This document shows, in pieces, positions 8,784 to 17,267 of a stretch of DNA of 64,000 bases. Origin of the DNA: Ulvibacterium sp965228935. Lineage in GTDB: Bacteria > Bacteroidota > Bacteroidia > Flavobacteriales > Flavobacteriaceae. The notes below the pieces were generated by a model. That model did not search any database, was not told where the DNA came from, and saw only the letters and a program-made list of their open reading frames with translations. Made by a program: the position numbers and the translations under genes. The DNA lies in contig NZ_OZ245846.1 of assembly GCF_965228935.1 (NCBI RefSeq), positions 3,534,001-3,598,000 of the forward strand, read 5' to 3'. The first letter of the stretch is position 1, and every line of letters starts with the position of its first letter.

Positions 8784-8816
8784 CAAAAAAACCTTATAAA
8801 AAAAGAGGTTTTTGTT
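8784..8816 (-). repeat. Hairpin element, copy 1
   Basis: On the minus strand AAAAACCT and AGGTTTTT form an 8-bp stem around an AT-rich loop, followed by T. The stem and loop are almost identical to 12829-12857. It is 63 bases upstream of the gene starting at 8721 and downstream of the response regulator ending at 8893. It can be read as the terminator of the upstream gene or as a regulatory element of the downstream one. Confidence 0.55.
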
Positions 8817-8837
8817 GGAAAACAGGGGCTTTGATTT

Positions 8838-8860
8838 AAAATACTGAAAACCAGTATTTT
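8838..8860. terminator. Hairpin after the NarL-type regulator
   Basis: AAAATACTG (8838-8846) and CAGTATTTT (8852-8860) form a 9-bp perfect stem with a 5-base loop, 32 bases after the regulator's stop codon. The T-tract is only four bases, so it is a weak terminator or an operator palindrome. Confidence 0.45.
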
Positions 8861-8892
8861 GCAAAAAAGAAGAATTTGATAAAACTATAGGA

Positions 8893-9561
8893 TTATAGAA
8901 ATCCTCTTTTTTTCGCTTCTTCTACCAGTGACAAATCGTTTCCATTTTCCACGCCGAATAGTGTCTTTAACTGCCGTTTTCTGGATTCCACGGTAGTATT
9001 GGCAGCAGAAATCAATTGGCCAATATCCTTGGTTCGGGTTCCAATGGAGAGATAGTAGAGTATTTTTTTATCCTGCTCGTCCAAAACAACATCATTGGCC
9101 ATTTTTCTCCTAATTGCGGAGAGGGCACTGGCCGAATAATACGGTGGGTTTGTGATGACCGTTTGTACCATGGCAATCAAGGATTTTTCATCGATCTCCG
9201 ATTTTACCATGTATCCATCCGGATTGACCGAGGCGAATATGCTGTTGATGCGATAATTGTCACTAAAGGAGGACATGAAAACAATTTTTGATTCGGGAAC
9301 CAGTTCACGTGCCAGCATTCCCAGATCCTCACCACTCTTAGGCTCGTGGGATTCCGTGGGGAACAACCTAATGTCCAACAAAATGATGTCGTATTTAAGT
9401 CCCCTGGCGGAGGATCGAATACTTTCCTCTCCCATCTCATAGTTGGAAGCCACATCCATTTTCACCTGAAAACCACCCAAGTCCTTGTCTTCCAAGACAT
9501 ACTTATACCCCAAAGGGGTCATCTCGTGATCGTCTATTGCCAAAATACGAACGTACTTCAT
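8893..9561 (-). CDS. NarL/FixJ-type response regulator
   Basis: A two-component response regulator of 222 residues. The N-terminal receiver has the acidic pocket AIDDHE, the phospho-acceptor Asp near residue 63 in ILLDIRL, and the conserved Lys in GYMVKSE. The C-terminal LuxR-type helix-turn-helix (about 155-215) contains DKKILYYLSIGTRTKDIGQ, followed by AANTTVESRKRQLK. It starts five bases after the stop of the upstream kinase gene, so the two form an operon and almost certainly a cognate pair. The receiver is longer than usual between the phospho-acceptor strand and the next helix (FPTESHEPKSGEDLG). Target genes are unknown. Confidence 0.93.
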   Translation of the reverse strand: MKYVRILAIDDHEMTPLGYKYVLEDKDLGGFQVKMDVASNYEMGEESIRSSARGLKYDIILLDIRLFPTESHEPKSGEDLGMLARELVPESKIVFMSSFSDNYRINSIFASVNPDGYMVKSEIDEKSLIAMVQTVITNPPYYSASALSAIRRKMANDVVLDEQDKKILYYLSIGTRTKDIGQLISAANTTVESRKRQLKTLFGVENGNDLSLVEEAKKRGFL

Positions 9562-9566
9562 GATAC

Positions 9567-11654
9567 TTAAGCTGTTTTTACCTCTTCCAGTTCCTGTTGC
9601 CCTTCATTCGTTTCAAACGTAGTGGGCCTTTTTATTGGAATTCTGAACGATACCGTAGTACCTTCTCCTTTGGCACTTGTAATATCCCAGAATCCGCCCA
9701 ATTTTTCTATACGGGACGCTATATTGCGCATCCCGATGCCTTTTTTACCCCTTTTGATGCTAAAACCTTGGCCATCATCGGCAATGGTAATCAAAAGGTC
9801 GTTTTCCTCTTTTGCAAAATCCACGGACACATTTTTACACTGGGCATGCTTTACACTATTCTGGAGGGTTTCTTGGACCATACGGTACAGATTGATTTTA
9901 ATATCTCCCGTAAGCCCGTCCCAATCCACTGTATCATCATAGTCAAAACTGTGCGCTATACTTGTGTTTTCCTGTAACGATTTTAGCAAATCCTCTATTG
10001 AGTGTATAAAGTTATGGATTTTTTGATAAGCGGCGTGGCTTAATTCATGCGAAATCGATCGTACTTCGCCCTCTACTTCCTGTAAGGCCGAAATAGCCCT
10101 TGCCCGTTGTGCTATAGCCTCATCGTCTGCCTTTTTGTTCAATCCGGTGAGCAACATCCGGGCACCGAGCATTTTACCCAGGACACCATCGTGCAATTCC
10201 TCGGAGATACGTTTCTGTTCCATTTTTTTACCTTCCTCCACTTTCTGCTTCTGTGAAAGCATCAAATTGAATATTTCCTGGTTACTGGCCTGCTGTTGCT
10301 GCTGAAAGCGTAGCTTTTGGTTCTTGGCACGCTGATCCACTATAATATAAATGGCCAATCCCAAAAGGAGAAGCCCAACGGCTATCCCGGCCCACAACTG
10401 TTTTTCCCGGGTCAAAATTTCGTTTTCCGCGATAAACTCGTCGGTTTCAAAACGGATGCGCGCAAATTTGTTACGCGCCTTGCGTTCCTCTTGGATAAGG
10501 CTATCGTTCAAGGTCATATAGCGCTGGGTATACGCCAATGCGTTTTGGGGCTCCAAACGGGCCATCAACTGAAGGGTTTGTAATAGGCGTTTATTGTTAC
10601 TACTCTGTTCCGAATAGCTTTTTGCCTTTTGAGCCTGGGCCATGGCTTGGACAGTATCGCCTTGTGCCAACTGGAATTCAGCTAAGCAAAAGTAGCTTCT
10701 AGAAATACCAGTATAGTCTTTTATACTGTCCTGTATTCCAATGGCTTTAGTGAACAATCCCGGTAAACTTGTGTAATCTTCAGCCTTAAATTTGCTGTAG
10801 GCGATATTATTCATGGCCTTTGCAAAAAGCGGAGGGTCTTTTGTATGAAGGTTGTCAGCATCTAGGACCTGTTGGAAATAAGGAATGGCCTTTTTATGAA
10901 ATCTCTGTTCTTGATATACAGCCCCAATGTTGTTTAGTATTTCATAATTCAAGGTGTTTTCCTCATCGAGCTTTGACAGGTATTCCAAGGCCATATCAAA
11001 ATATTGAATTGCTCTATCATGCTCTTTTAATTCATTTGTGATCACTCCTAAGTTGTTATAGCAATTGTACAACTGTTGGTATTTATCCAAAGGCTTTAGC
11101 AGTTCTATGGCCCGTATCGTTGTAATTTCACTACCCGTATAGTCCTTTACATCGGCTTGTACCACGGCCATATTATACAACATCCGGGCGGTATTAAAAT
11201 CATTTTTAAGTGCACTATATAATTTAAGAGCCTCCCCATAATGATAATAAGCGCTATCTGGAATGGCAACACCTCTATAAAATATGGCCAGATCCCAGTG
11301 GGCCTCGGCGTGGACCACAGAATCCTTCATTTTTTTCGCCAATCCAATAGTCTTTCTATTGGTTTCCCGGAATAAGAGGGAATCCGGTAATTGTAGATAG
11401 GCCAAGGAAAGTCGTGAAAAGTATTTGGTTTTTAGGGAATCTGGGGTATCGGCTTCAGTAACGATATGGGCCCTTCTAAGGAAGGCTGCCCTTTTTTCTA
11501 AAGAATACGTGGAGTTTCGTCCTTCCTCTATCCAGGTAAGGACACTATCCTGCGTTGATGGAACTGCCGGATTTTTCTCAGGAACTGCATCCCGTGGATT
11601 GATTAAGGAAATAAAGAAAACCGAACCCAATATTAAAACATACTTGCACATCAT
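9567..11654 (-). CDS. TPR-containing sensor histidine kinase (HisKA_3/NarX type)
   Basis: Membrane-bound sensor kinase of 695 residues. It has an N-terminal signal sequence (about 1-23), then a periplasmic alpha-helical TPR array (about 60-400; for example AIQYFDMALEYLSKL and KAIPYFQQVL). One membrane helix follows near 422-442 (LWAGIAVGLLLLGLAIYII), then a Gln-rich coiled coil, then a HisKA_3 dimerisation helix with the phospho-accepting His in RISEELHDGVLGKML. The ATPase domain has N-box YRMVQETLQNSVKHA and G-boxes DDGQGFS and KGIGMRNIASR. The frame has two adjacent ATG codons (11654 and 11651). It is translated just before the NarL-type regulator at 9561. The signal sensed by the TPRs is unknown. 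Confidence 0.93.
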   Translation of the reverse strand: MMCKYVLILGSVFFISLINPRDAVPEKNPAVPSTQDSVLTWIEEGRNSTYSLEKRAAFLRRAHIVTEADTPDSLKTKYFSRLSLAYLQLPDSLLFRETNRKTIGLAKKMKDSVVHAEAHWDLAIFYRGVAIPDSAYYHYGEALKLYSALKNDFNTARMLYNMAVVQADVKDYTGSEITTIRAIELLKPLDKYQQLYNCYNNLGVITNELKEHDRAIQYFDMALEYLSKLDEENTLNYEILNNIGAVYQEQRFHKKAIPYFQQVLDADNLHTKDPPLFAKAMNNIAYSKFKAEDYTSLPGLFTKAIGIQDSIKDYTGISRSYFCLAEFQLAQGDTVQAMAQAQKAKSYSEQSSNNKRLLQTLQLMARLEPQNALAYTQRYMTLNDSLIQEERKARNKFARIRFETDEFIAENEILTREKQLWAGIAVGLLLLGLAIYIIVDQRAKNQKLRFQQQQQASNQEIFNLMLSQKQKVEEGKKMEQKRISEELHDGVLGKMLGARMLLTGLNKKADDEAIAQRARAISALQEVEGEVRSISHELSHAAYQKIHNFIHSIEDLLKSLQENTSIAHSFDYDDTVDWDGLTGDIKINLYRMVQETLQNSVKHAQCKNVSVDFAKEENDLLITIADDGQGFSIKRGKKGIGMRNIASRIEKLGGFWDITSAKGEGTTVSFRIPIKRPTTFETNEGQQELEEVKTA

Positions 11655-11689
11655 AATTAGGTGGCACTTGAACCTGCTCTATACAAGGT

Positions 11690-11722
11690 AAAAAAAAAGC
11701 CCCAAATGTTTCCATTTGAGGC
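11690..11722 (-). terminator. Intrinsic terminator of the small lipoprotein gene
   Basis: On the minus strand GCCTCAAATG and CATTTGGGGC pair (one mismatch) around a four-base loop and are followed by nine T (11698-11690). It lies 25 bases beyond the lipoprotein stop codon and upstream of the kinase gene, so the kinase is likely transcribed separately. Confidence 0.8.
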
Positions 11723-11746
11723 GCGAATTCTTATAAATACAACAAT

Positions 11747-11905
11747 TTAATTCCGTGGATCACTTTTTGTACTACTTCCATCAGTTGCATCTTCTTCTAA
11801 AGTCTCGTATAATGCCTGTGTCTCTTCCATCGCATTATCATTTTCACAGGAAACCATTCCCATTCCCATTAGCGCAATCGCTAAAATACTTGCTGCCTTT
11901 TTCAT
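11747..11905 (-). CDS. Small lipoprotein, 52 residues
   Basis: A short reading frame starting at ATG 11905 and ending at TAA 11747. Its N-terminus is MKKAASILAIALMG followed by a lipobox-like GMVSC, so signal peptidase II processing is expected after about 22 residues. The mature part is only about 30 residues and is acidic and Ser/Thr/Asp rich (ETQALYETLEEDATDG). An A/T-rich stretch precedes the start, and a good terminator follows. It lies between a TPR sensor kinase and a LytTR regulator, so a role as an envelope signal or accessory peptide for these is an inference from position only. Confidence 0.7.
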   Translation of the reverse strand: MKKAASILAIALMGMGMVSCENDNAMEETQALYETLEEDATDGSSTKSDPRN

Positions 11906-12044
11906 CTTCTAAATTTTAAATGGTTATAAATAATTATTATGTTGCTAAACTAATAAAGCGGGTAGGCAAGAGGCTGGTGAAATGTTAAATGCTAGTAAAC
12001 GACAGGGTTTTGCGAGTATTTAACCTAAATCTGCGAGGATTTTT

Positions 12045-12776
12045 TCAATTTAGGGCCGAAATGGTGTTTTTTGAAAGTAGCTTTTTTAGGCCGTCAATGT
12101 TCCGTTTATAGGACTTGGAAAAGGGGAGTTGCTGCTGTCCGGATCGCAGGGCGCAAATAGACTTACCATAATTGATCCGTGAAATGTATTTGGTGTTTAC
12201 GATATAACTTTGATGGATCCGAACAAAATTTCGGGGCAATTGGTTTTCAAAGGTTTTTAGGGTCTTAAAGGCACTGGTAACTGAACCATCCTTCATAATG
12301 AACTCCGTGGCGTTGTTATCCGCCTGGAGGTATAGGATGTCGTCCGTATTCAAATAGTGGAAATCGGAATAGGATTTTAGGCAAATAGTCTGCGGCTCGG
12401 CTTCTTTTGGCATCCGTTTTTTTAGCCGGAGCAGCGATTTGCGGATGTCAAACTCGTTATAGGGGAGAAGCCAATAATCAAAAAAACTGTTCTTTATGGC
12501 CTCATAGGCATAATCCTTGGTTTTCGCTATTCCGATAAGAACGGGAATCTGGTCTACATATTGATGGAGTTCCATGGCCATTCTAAAGAAAGACCGTGCC
12601 TTTTCATTTAGGTTGATGAACACCACATCCGGAGAAAACTTTAGGATGGCATTCAACCCCTCATCATCATTTTTGGCCATAGCGGTACAGCTAAAATCAC
12701 CGTACTCGTCCAAATAATGCTGTAACTGCAAATTGGAAGTCGCATCAGAGTCTATTATGGCATAGGTATACTCCAC
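12045..12776 (-). CDS. LytTR-family regulator with a degenerate receiver domain
   Basis: A 243-residue regulator. The C-terminal 100 residues are a LytTR DNA-binding domain: DILYLQADNNATEFIMKDG, FVRIHQSYIVNTKYI and the basic end SKSYKRNIDGLKKLL. The N-terminal 120 residues have the receiver fold, but the phospho-acceptor position in DVVFINLNEK is Asn (about 55). The conserved Thr strand reads LIGIAK and the Lys-Pro pair is replaced by LLPY. It is therefore unlikely to be phosphorylated in the usual way. The start codon is GTG at 12776. A hairpin element shared with the gene at 8721 lies about 53 bases upstream. Confidence 0.9.
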   Translation of the reverse strand: MEYTYAIIDSDATSNLQLQHYLDEYGDFSCTAMAKNDDEGLNAILKFSPDVVFINLNEKARSFFRMAMELHQYVDQIPVLIGIAKTKDYAYEAIKNSFFDYWLLPYNEFDIRKSLLRLKKRMPKEAEPQTICLKSYSDFHYLNTDDILYLQADNNATEFIMKDGSVTSAFKTLKTFENQLPRNFVRIHQSYIVNTKYISRINYGKSICALRSGQQQLPFSKSYKRNIDGLKKLLSKNTISALN

Positions 12777-12828
12777 GGGCCAAGATAATTTATTGCAAAT
12801 TAGTGATACTTGCCCATAATCGATGGTA

Positions 12829-12857
12829 GAAAAACCTTATAAAAAATGAGGTTTTCG
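12829..12857 (-). repeat. Hairpin element, copy 2
   Basis: On the minus strand AAAACCT and AGGTTTT form a 7-bp stem. The AT-rich loop matches that of copy 1 at 8784-8816, with one clear substitution and one length change. It lies between the end of the beta-helix lipoprotein gene (12925) and the start of the LytTR gene (12776). Further upstream, a second motif (ACTGAAAA-N2-AGT-N-TTTTG) also recurs near copy 1. Confidence 0.55.
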
Positions 12858-12924
12858 TATATAATTCACTGAAAATGAGTTTTTTGAAAGAAAAGACTTT
12901 CAACTGCCGGAGAGCCCCTACAAT

Positions 12925-14454
12925 TTAATCGTGGGTTACACTTTCATAGGCACCGATATCTGGATCAACAGTGCGATCTACCCCCCTAAGGTCAAACGGA
13001 ACGGTGAGCGCGGCTTCAAGATCGGCATTGTCCTTGGCGGCGGACAATTCCCCAATGCTGAAATCATGGTTGCCGGGATTTGCAAAATCCGCATCCAGGT
13101 TTAGAAGTATCTGGTCATAGTTGTTCGTGTTTTCAAAATCGTATAATGGATTTTGGGAAAACTGTCCGTTATCATCCTTGAATTTTACCAAACAATTTGA
13201 AAAGGAATACTGGAATTCGTTGGCACCATTGCTGCTTAAGGAAAGTTCCAGGGCCGTATTACCATCAACAATGCAGTTTACGAACGAAGCCGTGCTGAGA
13301 TCCGCCGATAGTACTTGCGAAAAATTATCGATTCGCAGGGCGGTTCCTTCCCTAAATCCCTTGGTCCAATAATTGGCAATGGTAGTATGGACAAAAGTGT
13401 AACGGCCTCCAAGATTGCAGTACAGAGAGGTGTTTCCGGCATTGCCCAGAACCGTGTTTTCCGAGTTAATGGAGGCACTTCTGGCCCAAAGGTTGATATT
13501 GGAGCTATTGTGTACCTGGGAGTTGTTCAGGGTAAGGGTAGGGGATTGCAGTATTCCGTCGCCTTCCACCAGTAGACCTACGGTTGCGTTCTTGATGGTC
13601 AAATGATCCATAGTGTTGTTTACGCTTCCGGGACTTAGCCAAACAGTTCCCCATTGTCCCGGAGTATCCGAAAATTCGGGCTCCAACCGGTCTCCTTCAA
13701 AGATGACTTCATTTTCCAATAAAACGGGATCCGTGCTTAAGGAACCGTTTACTTGGATAGAGGCACCATCGGACACAAAAACTCCTGAATCCTTATGAAA
13801 ATGGATGCGGGTACCCGCATCCATGATAAGTTGCTTATCCGAAGGTACTGCGGCATATCCATACACAACATAGGGCTTTTCCCTGGTGAAGTTGAGTTGA
13901 TCGTCCGAAAGATAAAAACCTTCGACCTTGATCTCCCTTCCGTCACCGTCCAATCCTACTGTTATGGTTTCCGTGGTGCCATCGGTGGAGGTGCCGGGAA
14001 ACAAAAAAATGGCGTCCTTTACCAAGGTGACCAGTTGCACTTCTTGCAAAAAGCTTTCTGAATCGAACAAAATGACGTCCGTATATAGGAAGGTGGTCTC
14101 ATTGGTATCCGAAATATCAAACGTGGTCTCTACAAAGATGAAAAGACTGTCCCGCGCAAGTAGGGGAACATCCGTAAACTCCTTACCGGCCGTACCGTCC
14201 ACATTTAAACGATAGCCACTTTGCTGCCCTTGGCCCAATCGGATCGAAGGTATCAGAACATCGTCCCTGGATAGGTTATATACCTTTAAGGAATAGGTGC
14301 TACTGCCAATATTTGAAAAAATGGTATCCAAAAAAACGGTGTCCCTGGAAAACTCAAGATTGCCCGCACTTGGACCATATTCAAAGTCCTTTCTACAGGA
14401 GGTCCAGAGAACGATGATAGAGAGCAACGTGATAACGTAAAAGTATGGGCGCAT
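12925..14454 (-). CDS. Lipoprotein with predicted right-handed beta-helix
   Basis: An exported lipid-anchored protein of about 509 residues. The frame extends to a TTG six codons upstream, but ATG 14454 gives a proper signal peptide with lipobox LWTSC. Residues about 25-135 look like an immunoglobulin-like beta sandwich (DTVFLDTIFSNIGSSTYSLK). The remainder has the short Asn/Ser/Gly-rich repeats of a parallel beta-helix (LTIKNATVGLLVEGDG, LTLNNSQVHNSSNINLW). It ends in DLRGVDRTVDPDIGAYE, the ending common to choice-of-anchor Q type parallel beta-helix proteins. No catalytic residues are evident, so surface polysaccharide binding or degradation is only a possibility. Confidence 0.82.
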   Translation of the reverse strand: MRPYFYVITLLSIIVLWTSCRKDFEYGPSAGNLEFSRDTVFLDTIFSNIGSSTYSLKVYNLSRDDVLIPSIRLGQGQQSGYRLNVDGTAGKEFTDVPLLARDSLFIFVETTFDISDTNETTFLYTDVILFDSESFLQEVQLVTLVKDAIFLFPGTSTDGTTETITVGLDGDGREIKVEGFYLSDDQLNFTREKPYVVYGYAAVPSDKQLIMDAGTRIHFHKDSGVFVSDGASIQVNGSLSTDPVLLENEVIFEGDRLEPEFSDTPGQWGTVWLSPGSVNNTMDHLTIKNATVGLLVEGDGILQSPTLTLNNSQVHNSSNINLWARSASINSENTVLGNAGNTSLYCNLGGRYTFVHTTIANYWTKGFREGTALRIDNFSQVLSADLSTASFVNCIVDGNTALELSLSSNGANEFQYSFSNCLVKFKDDNGQFSQNPLYDFENTNNYDQILLNLDADFANPGNHDFSIGELSAAKDNADLEAALTVPFDLRGVDRTVDPDIGAYESVTHD

Positions 14455-14523
14455 CCTTTGGTTTGTTTCCAATTTCTATACTTTCCGCTAGTCGACCGGA
14501 AAGGACAAATGAAAAAAATTCCT

Positions 14524-14916
14524 CTATTCGGAAAAAAGTCGAACGATGTCTTCAGATATCCGAATGGGTCTAAGCGTACTGCCATTTAACAAACACCATT
14601 CGGTACTTGAACGGAGCAAAAGCTGATTTGTTTTATCGTTGTACATTTCAACGACCCGTACCGAGGTAGCCCCCCTGCTTTGGTCAATGTAAGTTTGTAT
14701 TCTAATGATATCGTTCAATTTTGCCGCATTTTTGTAGGCAATATTGTGATTCATGACCACCCAGACCACTTCCTTTTGAATTTCCGAAGTCGCCACCTTT
14801 TGCCAATGTTCCTTGGAAACATCCTGGATCCATTGTACAAAGCGTACGTTATTCACATGATTAAGGTCGTCCAGATCCTCCTGGGCCACCGTGATGGTCT
14901 TTTCGTAAGACCTCAT
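14524..14916 (-). CDS. Acyl-CoA thioesterase, hotdog fold
   Basis: A 130-residue single hotdog-domain protein of the 4HBT type, which normally hydrolyses an acyl-CoA. The N-terminal VAQEDLDDLNHVNNVRFVQW is the family's substrate-binding helix with the Asp/Asn-His-Val-Asn motif. RGATSVRVVEMYND and STEWCLLN are the central beta strands. The start ATG overlaps the stop TGA of the upstream cyclotransferase gene in an ATGA arrangement, so translation is probably coupled. The natural acyl substrate is not apparent, and the pairing with a glutamine cyclotransferase gives no obvious pathway. Confidence 0.85.
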   Translation of the reverse strand: MRSYEKTITVAQEDLDDLNHVNNVRFVQWIQDVSKEHWQKVATSEIQKEVVWVVMNHNIAYKNAAKLNDIIRIQTYIDQSRGATSVRVVEMYNDKTNQLLLRSSTEWCLLNGSTLRPIRISEDIVRLFSE

Positions 14917-15959
14917 TGTTTCTTTACAATTTGAACTTCAAAAAGCTTGTCCCAGTTCTTTCCGGTCACAAAAAAGGTATTTCTTTTGGGATGGTACGCC
15001 ACACCATTGAGCACGTTCAACTTCTCATGTTGGGTAACCTTTTTCTTTAATCCCCCAAAATTTACCACGCCCTCAATGGCACCACTTTGGGCATCGATAA
15101 TCATCATACTCTCCTTCTGATATACATTTGCGTAGATTTTGCCATCAACATACTCCAATTCGTTGGCCATGTTAAAGACGGATTTGTCGGTCACCGTTTC
15201 TATATTTCCGATTTCGGTAAGGGTTTCAGGGTCTAGAAACCAAATTTTTTCGGTTCCGTCGCTCTTGAATATTTTCTTGCCATCATTCGTAAGTCCCCAA
15301 CCTTCCTTGCTTTTACCGTATTGGAAATTGTCCAGCTTTTTGAGGCTCTTCAAGTCATAAATAAAGCCTGTTCTGGCGCGCCACGTAAGTTGATAGATCT
15401 TTCCGTTCAAGATGGTAATACCTTCTCCAAAATAGGTATCGTCCAAATCTATCTGATGCAGGATTTCACCCGTTTTAAAATCTATCTTTCGTAGCCAGGA
15501 TGTTCCCTTTTGACCCGTACTTTCATAAAGCGTATCGTTATGGAATTCCAAACCTTGCGTATACGCTTCGATGTCATGTGGATATTCATTTATGATTTTA
15601 TAGGTATAGATTTCAGGAGCCTCGGAAGCCAGAACCCTTATCTTTTTTGTAATCTCTACGGAACTTTCGTCATAGTCCACATTGGCCTTTAATAACTTAT
15701 TGCCTAGGGTAGGGATATCCAAGGTAATGGTATTGTTGGTCAGGGGCATTTCCTTGCCATCTATGGAGTAGGTAACCCGGTTTATTGTTTTTTCCTTTTT
15801 GTTCTTCAGGGCTATGGTAACGGTCTGGTTTTTTTGAAACTTGGATTTATTCCCCTCCAATTCAATGGCGAACAACGACGAAGGCTTGGTATTGCCGGTT
15901 CCGCAGGCCAAGAAAAGAAGGCAAAAACTGTTGATGGTCATAAACTTGAGAACATTCAT
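14913..15959 (-). CDS. Glutaminyl-peptide cyclotransferase (plant/bacterial type), lipoprotein
   Basis: A five-bladed beta-propeller enzyme of the glutamine cyclotransferase family, which converts N-terminal Gln of peptides to pyroglutamate. Visible motifs are the family start YPHDIEAYTQGLEFH, then STGQKGTSWLRKID, YFGEGITIL, and near the end NVLNGVAYHPKRNTFFVTGK. Residues about 25-120 form an extra N-terminal beta domain. The frame reaches an ATG at 16031, but the ATG at 15959 gives a signal peptide with lipobox LFLAC; the 24 extra residues are charged and do not fit. It overlaps the following thioesterase gene by four bases. SRP RNA lies divergently upstream. Confidence 0.88.
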   Translation of the reverse strand: MNVLKFMTINSFCLLFLACGTGNTKPSSLFAIELEGNKSKFQKNQTVTIALKNKKEKTINRVTYSIDGKEMPLTNNTITLDIPTLGNKLLKANVDYDESSVEITKKIRVLASEAPEIYTYKIINEYPHDIEAYTQGLEFHNDTLYESTGQKGTSWLRKIDFKTGEILHQIDLDDTYFGEGITILNGKIYQLTWRARTGFIYDLKSLKKLDNFQYGKSKEGWGLTNDGKKIFKSDGTEKIWFLDPETLTEIGNIETVTDKSVFNMANELEYVDGKIYANVYQKESMMIIDAQSGAIEGVVNFGGLKKKVTQHEKLNVLNGVAYHPKRNTFFVTGKNWDKLFEVQIVKKQ

Positions 15960-16126
15960 TCCGTTGCGTTTTTTGTATTTTAGATGGGATGAAGGCGATT
16001 CCATGGAGACCGTATATTTTTTCATGTCCATTACACCCTTTCCTATCTTCGATTTATTTAGGCAAAAATAATAGCAAACCTAGAATACCGATTAATTTAT
16101 AGCAATAATTTAAGAGTGTAAAACAA

Positions 16127-16156
16127 TTGGCAAAGGTTTAAAAGGTTGTATATTTG
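16127..16156 (+). promoter_or_regulatory. Promoter of the SRP RNA gene
   Basis: TTG (16127-16129), 19 bases, TATATTTG (16149-16156): an exact fit to the Bacteroidota housekeeping promoter. The RNA's 5' stem begins about six bases after the -7 box, which calibrates the start site for other promoters in this window. Confidence 0.85.
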
Positions 16157-16160
16157 CAGT

Positions 16161-16260
16161 TAGGCAAGTCCTACACGACCAGCTCCTGTAGAATCCCCCA
16201 GGGTGGGAACGCAGCAAGGGTATACGGTCGTAGCGGTGCGATGTAGGTAGCTTGCCTTTT
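16161..16260 (+). ncRNA. ffs: Small bacterial signal recognition particle RNA (4.5S)
   Basis: The RNA of the signal recognition particle binds Ffh and targets nascent membrane and secreted proteins to the translocon. The terminal stem GGCAAG (16163-16168) pairs with CTTGCC (16251-16256), followed by a T-run. Next, CTACA near the 5' end pairs with TGTAG near the 3' end, and ACGACC pairs with GGTCGT. The apical domain carries the conserved internal loops: CCCAGG-TGGGAACGCAGCAAGG has the expected GGAA loop opposite AGCAAG. The gene is about 100 bases long, the small Bacteroidota type without an Alu domain. Confidence 0.93.
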
Positions 16261-16393
16261 TCTATGCGCTGATTTTTGGTAGCCGTTTATCCAGTAACTC
16301 TTCAAAATGGGTGTTTATTTGAGAAGTAGCCTTGAAAATGAGTGTCGGTTTCCCTATCCAATCCCCATATTTATTTGTTAATTTGCAACCGTT

Positions 16394-17203
16394 ATGGATC
16401 AAAAAGTCGTCCTGATTACCGGAGGGTCTTCCGGCATTGGAAAGTCTATAGGGGCTTATCTGGCATCAAAAGGACTTAAGGTATACGGAACCTCAAGAAA
16501 CGTAAAGAAGTATACGGATTTCAGCGCTTTTGATTTATTGGAGCTGGATGTCCGCGATCCGGAAAGCATTCAAAAAGCCCTTAAGACACTTATAGCAAAG
16601 GAGGGGCGTTTGGATGTTTTGGTGAACAATGCGGGAATAGGCATTACCGGTTCCGTGGAGGAAACCCCCCATGAGGAAATCTTAAAGGCCTTTGACACGA
16701 ACTTTAATGGGCCCCTGCATATGGCCAAGGCCGTCCTGCCCCAAATGCGGAAACAAAAATCGGGTCTAATCCTAAACATTACCTCCATAGCGGGTTATAT
16801 GGGATTGCCCTACAGAGGGGTTTATTCTGCGACCAAGGGGGCCTTGGAACTTGTAATGGAGGCCATGCGAATGGAGACCAAGGGTTTTGGTATCCGGATA
16901 GCCAATTTGGCCCCGGGGGATTATGCCACCAATATTGCCTCTGGCCGCTACCATGCGCCGGTATTGGAGAATTCCCCTTATAAGGAGGCCTATGGCCGTA
17001 CATTGGCCCTTATGAACGAGGGTGTGGAACAAGGAGGCGACCCTGCGGAAGTTGCCCAAAAGGTATGGGAAATCATCAAAAAAGAGAACCCAAAAGTGCA
17101 TTATCGCGTTGGTTCCTTTATGCAGAAATTTTCCTTGGTCCTTAAGAAATTATTACCGGATAAAGTATACGAGAAACTTCTACTTAATCATTATAAGTTG
17201 TAA
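16394..17203 (+). CDS. Short-chain dehydrogenase/reductase (SDR)
   Basis: A 269-residue classical SDR oxidoreductase, cytoplasmic and NAD(P)-dependent. It has the cofactor motif TGGSSGIGKSIG (about 9-20), with a Thr-Ser-Arg-Asn segment after beta 2 (YGTSRNVKKY) that favours NADP(H). The adenine-site NNAG, the catalytic Ser in NITSIAGYMG, and the catalytic Tyr-x3-Lys in GVYSATKGALE follow. The substrate is not predictable; the C-terminal LPDKVYEKLLLNHYKL is typical of the 17-beta-HSD/retinol-like branch. It stands between SRP RNA and the transaldolase gene, which follows after 64 bases. Confidence 0.88.
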   Translation: MDQKVVLITGGSSGIGKSIGAYLASKGLKVYGTSRNVKKYTDFSAFDLLELDVRDPESIQKALKTLIAKEGRLDVLVNNAGIGITGSVEETPHEEILKAFDTNFNGPLHMAKAVLPQMRKQKSGLILNITSIAGYMGLPYRGVYSATKGALELVMEAMRMETKGFGIRIANLAPGDYATNIASGRYHAPVLENSPYKEAYGRTLALMNEGVEQGGDPAEVAQKVWEIIKKENPKVHYRVGSFMQKFSLVLKKLLPDKVYEKLLLNHYKL

Positions 17204-17267
17204 TTTTAGCGTTTTCGTAATCCCAAAATTTCAATAGGTATTTTATAACGACTAAACAAGGACACAA

